24,947 nt of DNA from an uncultured Bacilli bacterium (lineage in GTDB: Bacteria > Bacillota_I > Bacilli_A > RF39 > UBA660): positions 1 to 24,947 of the forward strand of contig CAJUNG010000027.1 in NCBI GenBank assembly GCA_910587725.1. Direction: 5' to 3'. A model generated the notes under the pieces. That model made no database searches, had not been told where the DNA came from, and was given only the letters and a program-made list of their open reading frames with translations. Positions 22,498 through 24,947 of the stretch are shown one piece after another. Made by a program: the position numbers and the translations under genes. Within the stretch, counting starts at the first letter, position 1, and each line of letters starts with the position of its first letter.

Positions 22498-22524
22498 TTA
22501 GCACTTTAACTTGACAAGTGCTAA
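22498..22524 (+). promoter_or_regulatory. CIRCE operator (HrcA binding site)
   Basis: TTAGCACTT (22498-22506) and AAGTGCTAA (22516-22524) form the 9-N9-9 inverted repeat of CIRCE, with a single symmetrical departure from the usual CTC/GAG ends. The site overlaps the -35 box of the hsp20 promoter, so HrcA would repress it until heat shock. Confidence 0.93.
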
Positions 22525-22539
22525 TAATAGTGGTAGACT
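22511..22539 (+). promoter_or_regulatory. Sigma-A promoter of hsp20
   Basis: TTGACA (22511-22516) lies inside the CIRCE element, and TAGACT (22534-22539) is 17 nt downstream. Confidence 0.7.
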
Positions 22540-22569
22540 ATAAGTGTAACAAAGAAAGGAATGATGAAA

Positions 22570-22956
22570 ATGTTACCAAGTAGATTTTATTTAGACAATA
22601 TCTTCGATGATTTTATGGATAAGGATAAAGATGAATTAATGAAATGTGACGTTTATGAAAAAGAGGGAAAATATCATATTGTCTCTGATATGCCAGGATT
22701 TAAAAAGGAAGACTTGAATGTCGATGTTTCTGATGGATATTTAACTATCGTTGCTGAAAAACGTGAGGAAAATGAAGATAAAGATGGAAAAAAATTTATT
22801 CGTAAAGAACGTTTTTATGGAAAAGTTTCTCGTAAATTCTATGTTGGGGATGTTTTAGAAAGCGAGATTAGAGCAGAATTTAAAGATGGTGTTTTATCTA
22901 TTGAAATTCCTAAAGCAGAAAAAGAAAAAACAAAGAAAACAATTGAAATTAAATAG
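22570..22956 (+). CDS. hsp20: Small heat shock protein, Hsp20/alpha-crystallin family
   Basis: A holdase chaperone that binds unfolding proteins during heat stress. The 128-aa protein has a short N-terminal arm (MLPSRFYLDNIFDDFM), an alpha-crystallin domain from about residue 28 (CDVYEKEGKYHIVSDMPGFK, DLNVDVSDGYLTIVAEK, FIRKERFYGKVSRKFYV, AEFKDGVLSIEIPK) and a Lys/Glu-rich tail ending TIEIK, which resembles the C-terminal I-x-I anchor. ATG 22570 is preferred over ATG 22561 and 22564 because AAAGGA ends at 22560. It is controlled by CIRCE and ends at the terminator at 22971. Confidence 0.95.
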   Translation: MLPSRFYLDNIFDDFMDKDKDELMKCDVYEKEGKYHIVSDMPGFKKEDLNVDVSDGYLTIVAEKREENEDKDGKKFIRKERFYGKVSRKFYVGDVLESEIRAEFKDGVLSIEIPKAEKEKTKKTIEIK

Positions 22957-22970
22957 AAAAGTTTCATTCG

Positions 22971-23001
22971 CATTTCCTAGAAATAGGAGATGTTTTCTTT
23001 T
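22971..23001 (+). terminator. Terminator of hsp20
   Basis: CATTTCCTA (22971-22979) and TAGGAGATG (22984-22992) form a 9-bp stem with one G-U pair and a GAAA tetraloop, followed by a T-rich tract. Confidence 0.85.
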
Positions 23002-23054
23002 CCCTTCTTTTATGTTATACTAGGAAGAAATTGAAGTGATGTGAGGAATATTTG

Positions 23055-23330
23055 ATGAAAATGATTGTAGAGAAAATGACTAAGGACTTATTGATAAATT
23101 TTTCTTCTGATTTTTTAACGCATTTGATTCGTTTTAAAATGGAAGAAAGAGGATGCCATTCTATCATGATTTTAGGGATTGGTAGTGCAAAAAGGGATGT
23201 TTATGTAGATAATTTAGGTCCACTTCTCGGTTCCTTTTTAAAAGAAAAGAAGCTCCCAGAAGAAGTTTCGATTTATGGGACGATGGAACAACCCCTTCAT
23301 TTTTTGAACTTACCACTCTTTTTTATTTAA
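23055..23330 (+). pseudogene. yyaC: YyaC-like spore protease (DUF1256), 3'-truncated
   Basis: The 91-aa product corresponds to the N-terminal half of YyaC/GPR-related spore proteases. ILGIGSAKRDVYVDNLGPLLG aligns with the family's IG(T)DRxxGDxLGPLVG region, and IYGTMEQPLHFLNL with VYGTLDxPVHAxNL. The family is normally about 180-205 residues; here the frame stops right after NLP, and no other frame downstream continues the homology. The ATG at 23055 has a GAGG site at 23043. A TATACT box (23016-23021, extended -10) lies upstream. The missing half and the different sequence that follows suggest an insertion; see the finding on a possible skin-like element. Residues match from memory of the family, so the identification is probable rather than certain. 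Confidence 0.62.
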
Positions 23331-23456
23331 AAAGTTTGATTTTTGATTAAAAGCCTTTATTTTAAGGCAAATATATGAAAAATTAAAGTGATTTTACTAC
23401 TAATTTACTACTTTAGAAAGAATTTTGATAAAGAGTCTTGATATGTTATTTTAAAG
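23331..23456 (+). other. Candidate end of an integrated element
   Basis: No gene is seen. The stretch holds a GCCTT/AAGGC stem (about 23353-23368) and two TTTACTACT repeats (23393-23401 and 23404-23412, 11 nt apart). Short repeats of this sort occur as recombinase arm sites near ends of integrated elements, and the region begins exactly where the YyaC homology ends. The call is inference. Confidence 0.35.
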
Positions 23457-23480
23457 AAACGATGGGAAAGTCGTTTTTTT
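23457..23480 (+). terminator. Rho-independent terminator
   Basis: AAACGA (23457-23462) and TCGTTT (23471-23476) form a 6-bp stem with an 8-nt loop, followed by T residues to 23480. It separates the truncated spore gene from the gene at 23523. Confidence 0.7.
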
Positions 23481-23522
23481 ATTTTCTTAATAATGATATA
23501 ATGTTTATTAGTGAGGTGTTAT

Positions 23523-23948
23523 ATGACAATAGAAGAACAAAGAAACGAGGCAATTTATAGAATAAAAGAATTAACTAAAAAATTTAATCTTAATTCAAAT
23601 ATGTTAGATTTTTTTGAAAATGGAAAAATTTATGGACTTGATTATGTAGAAAATAGTAAAATAAAAGATAGAAATAAGTTAATCTCTAAAATTATAGCAG
23701 AATATCAAGACAAACATAATTCAGTAGTTTATTATTATTTTATTGTTGATATTAACATTGAGGGTTATACTTTAGAAGTGTTAAATATGTTTTATGTCGG
23801 ACAATATAAAGAAGATTGGGAAATTGAGAGATTATCAAATGATAACGAAGTATATATACGCACATACGAACTTGATAACCCTAATTATCCCGAGTTAGGC
23901 TTTGTAAAAGTAGACTCCGTAAATGGTAATTTAATAAGAACATCTTAA
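23523..23948 (+). CDS. Hypothetical protein, possibly mobile-element encoded, 141 aa
   Basis: I cannot name the family; the general layout (MTIEEQRNEAIYRIKELTKKF, a YYYFIVD... strand region, an ELDNP segment and an ending close to GNLIRTS) reminds me of small accessory proteins of conjugative elements, from memory only. It starts at ATG 23523 behind GAGGTG; the in-frame GTG at 23511 lies in the RBS. TATAAT at 23497-23502 is the likely -10. No signal peptide or membrane segment is visible. A strong terminator follows. Confidence 0.72.
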   Translation: MTIEEQRNEAIYRIKELTKKFNLNSNMLDFFENGKIYGLDYVENSKIKDRNKLISKIIAEYQDKHNSVVYYYFIVDINIEGYTLEVLNMFYVGQYKEDWEIERLSNDNEVYIRTYELDNPNYPELGFVKVDSVNGNLIRTS

Positions 23949-23953
23949 AAAAA

Positions 23954-23984
23954 CAATTAGTTATATACGCTAATTGCTTTTTTT
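23954..23984 (+). terminator. Terminator shared by two convergent genes
   Basis: CAATTAG (23954-23960) and CTAATTG (23970-23976) form a perfect 7-bp stem, with an A-run before and T7 after, so it can stop transcription in both directions. The stop codon of the minus-strand gene lies in its 3' arm. Confidence 0.85.
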
Positions 23985-24164
23985 GTTCGATTTAACCTCT
24001 TTAAAATCTATATTCTTTATAGCAAAGTCTAGGCACTGACTTATGAGTTCATTTCTACTTATATTGATTTTGTTTGCAATTCTATCAAGTTCTTCTACTC
24101 TATAATCTTCAATTCTTATAGTAATGACTATTTTATCGCTTTTAACGGGTTGAAATCTTTTCAT
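23970..24164 (-). CDS. Ribbon-helix-helix DNA-binding protein
   Basis: The 64-aa protein has the ribbon-helix-helix layout of Arc/CopG/MetJ proteins: a beta strand (KIVITIRIEDYRVEEL), helix A (VEELDRIANKI) and helix B after the Asn-Ile-Ser turn (NISRNELISQCLDFAIK). Such small dimers regulate plasmid, conjugative element or toxin-antitoxin genes. The RBS is GAGAGGTG on the minus strand. The palindrome TGTTCAAA/TTTGAACA lies between its predicted promoter boxes, so autoregulation is likely. It is convergent with the 141-aa gene and divergent from the small RNA. Confidence 0.8.
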   Translation of the reverse strand: MKRFQPVKSDKIVITIRIEDYRVEELDRIANKINISRNELISQCLDFAIKNIDFKEVKSNKKSN

Positions 24165-24213
24165 ATTGTCGCACCTCTCTTTCTCTTATATATATTGTAA
24201 TCTTTTTGTGCTA

Positions 24214-24242
24214 GTAATAATATGTTCAAAATTTGAACACAA
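24214..24242 (-). promoter_or_regulatory. Promoter and palindromic operator of the ribbon-helix-helix gene
   Basis: On the minus strand TTGTGT (24237-24242) and TATTAC (24214-24219) are 17 nt apart. Within the spacer region lies TGTTCAAA (24223-24230), one base, then TTTGAACA (24232-24239), a perfect 8-bp inverted repeat. Its position suits a repressor operator; binding by the adjacent protein is inference. Confidence 0.5.
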
Positions 24243-24247
24243 ATGTA

Positions 24248-24276
24248 TTGCAATAATAAAAAAAATATGCTAGAAT
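24248..24276 (+). promoter_or_regulatory. Sigma-A promoter of the three-hairpin RNA
   Basis: TTGCAA (24248-24253) and TAGAAT (24271-24276) are separated by 17 nt, with TGC before the -10 box (extended -10). The start is predicted near 24283. Confidence 0.7.
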
Positions 24277-24282
24277 TAAATT

Positions 24283-24393
24283 GTCGGTAAGAAGTGCTAA
24301 AATCCGACATTGTAGTAAATGTTGGTGCAGTAATGTAGTAGACCAACAAATGCAGTATCGGAACACAAGCGGTATTTAGTGTTCCCTTTTTTT
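24283..24393 (+). ncRNA. Structured small RNA with three hairpins
   Basis: Three hairpins follow the promoter: TGTCGG/CCGACA (24282-24287/24304-24309), TGTTGGT/ACCAACA (24320-24326/24342-24348) and GGAACAC/GTGTTCC (24360-24366/24379-24385), the last followed by a T-run and so a terminator. The linkers share related motifs (GTAGTAAATG, GTAGTAGACC, GCAGTATCGG). The window shows no convincing reading frame here on either strand. It lies between a ribbon-helix-helix regulator and a membrane protein of a probable mobile element, so a countertranscript, regulatory or antitoxin RNA is possible. I do not recognise the family. Confidence 0.65.
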
Positions 24394-24455
24394 ATTTAAG
24401 TTATAACATTGTTAAAATGTTTATACATAAAATAGAAAGTATGAGGAGTGAGAAA

Positions 24456-24914
24456 GTGAAGATTTTAGGTAAGGAAATAAGCAAAAAAATGCTTATAATA
24501 ATTGTTGTAAGTATAGTTATTGTAGGTGGTGGAGTTACAACGGGTGTTATCTTAATGAATAATAAAGATAATCAAAAACAAGAGGAAAAACAAAAAGATA
24601 CTATTTTATTGAAAGAAGATTTAAAGTTTGAAATCAATAGCGAAGTAAAATTATTATCATTAGTTAGCAAAGATAATAAAGTAAAAATTTTAAGTGAAGA
24701 CGATACAATAGATACATCTACTCTAGGGGAAAAAGAAATCACTATCAAATATGAAGTAGAAGAAAAAGAAGAAACAAAAATATTTAAAATAACTATTGAA
24801 GATACACAAGCCCCTACTATTGGGTATCAAAAAGAATTAAGCACAAATGTTGGAAGTAAAATAGACTTATTAAAAGATGTTAAAGTAAGTGATGGATTTA
24901 GGTCAAGTATTTAG
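24456..24914 (+). CDS. Membrane-anchored DUF5011/Ig-like domain protein, probably truncated
   Basis: The GTG at 24456 has a good AGGAG site (24444-24448) and is preferred over ATG 24441 and 24417. The product (152 aa) has an N-terminal membrane helix (about residues 10-33, MLIIIVVSIVIVGGGVTTGVI), a charged linker, a first domain (about 50-115) and the beginning of an Ig-like DUF5011-type repeat (DTQAPTIGYQKELSTNVGSKI, then DLLKDVKVSD). Such repeats normally continue for 40-50 residues more, but here homology ends after VSD and the frame stops eight codons later. The region from 24893 on (GGATTTAGGTCAAG...) may be an insertion-sequence end. Surface location is inferred. Confidence 0.65.
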   Translation: MKILGKEISKKMLIIIVVSIVIVGGGVTTGVILMNNKDNQKQEEKQKDTILLKEDLKFEINSEVKLLSLVSKDNKVKILSEDDTIDTSTLGEKEITIKYEVEEKEETKIFKITIEDTQAPTIGYQKELSTNVGSKIDLLKDVKVSDGFRSSI

Positions 24915-24947
24915 ACACGAAAAACTTTAGTATTTTAAAATTTAAGC

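Noticed and set aside
24161..24349. Minus-strand ORF of 62 codons
   Set aside because: It lies over two promoters, a palindrome and the small RNA, has no RBS and a composition typical of chance AT-rich frames.
1..24947. tRNA or rRNA genes, especially as an attachment site near 23330
   Set aside because: No cloverleaf or conserved TTCGA arm was seen on either strand; a scan with a tRNA finder would settle it.

Overview
The window looks like a low-GC, spore-forming member of the Bacillota, plausibly a gut Bacilli lineage. The basis is an AT-rich sequence with near-consensus sigma-A promoters and AGGAGG/GGTGAT ribosome binding sites, a gerA-type germinant receptor operon with a sigma-G-like promoter, a spore-coat-like gene with a sigma-K-like promoter, a YyaC-like spore protease fragment and a CIRCE-controlled Hsp20. 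The lineage is inference; no rRNA or tRNA gene was seen.

Bases 1-10,300 are mostly housekeeping. A coiled-coil protein is followed by rpsU-yqeY, a small coat-like gene on the minus strand, an M29 aminopeptidase, two tandem paralogues of unknown function, a 53-residue membrane protein, mutS, an unknown gene and a XerC/D-type recombinase. A two-gene operon then encodes a 78-residue protein and a solo HipA/CtkA-like kinase. The two paralogues arose by a tandem duplication that also copied the tail of the aminopeptidase gene.

Bases 10,300-17,030 hold ppdK followed by an accessory defence/stress island. The last codons of ppdK and about 130 bp of downstream sequence recur at 14,520-14,670, so they bracket an Abi_2/AbiF-type HEPN gene. 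That gene is flanked by two copies of a small RNA hairpin whose stems differ by compensatory base changes, and it is preceded by a third, independently promoted hairpin RNA. Directly downstream lies a type III toxin-antitoxin locus: a strong promoter, two 51-nt antitoxin repeats that fold as pseudoknots (again with a compensatory change), a terminator, and a toxN broken by a one-base frameshift in an A-run. A decayed ORF, a GyrI-like protein, a membrane-anchored XRE regulator and a 55-residue ORF follow.

Bases 17,100-19,060 carry a holin-like/M23-SH3 endolysin pair without other phage genes, and a membrane-anchored protein. The gerAA-gerAC-gerAB operon (19,022-22,385, minus) and hsp20 (CIRCE) follow.

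From 23,055 to the end, a YyaC-like spore protease gene stops after about 90 residues. It is followed by what looks like the edge of an integrated element: repeated TTTACTACT motifs, an unknown 141-residue protein, a ribbon-helix-helix regulator with a palindromic operator, a three-hairpin small RNA, and a truncated membrane-anchored DUF5011-like protein. Two themes deserve follow-up: adjacent RNA-controlled toxin systems at one integration site, and a sporulation gene that may be interrupted by a mobile element.
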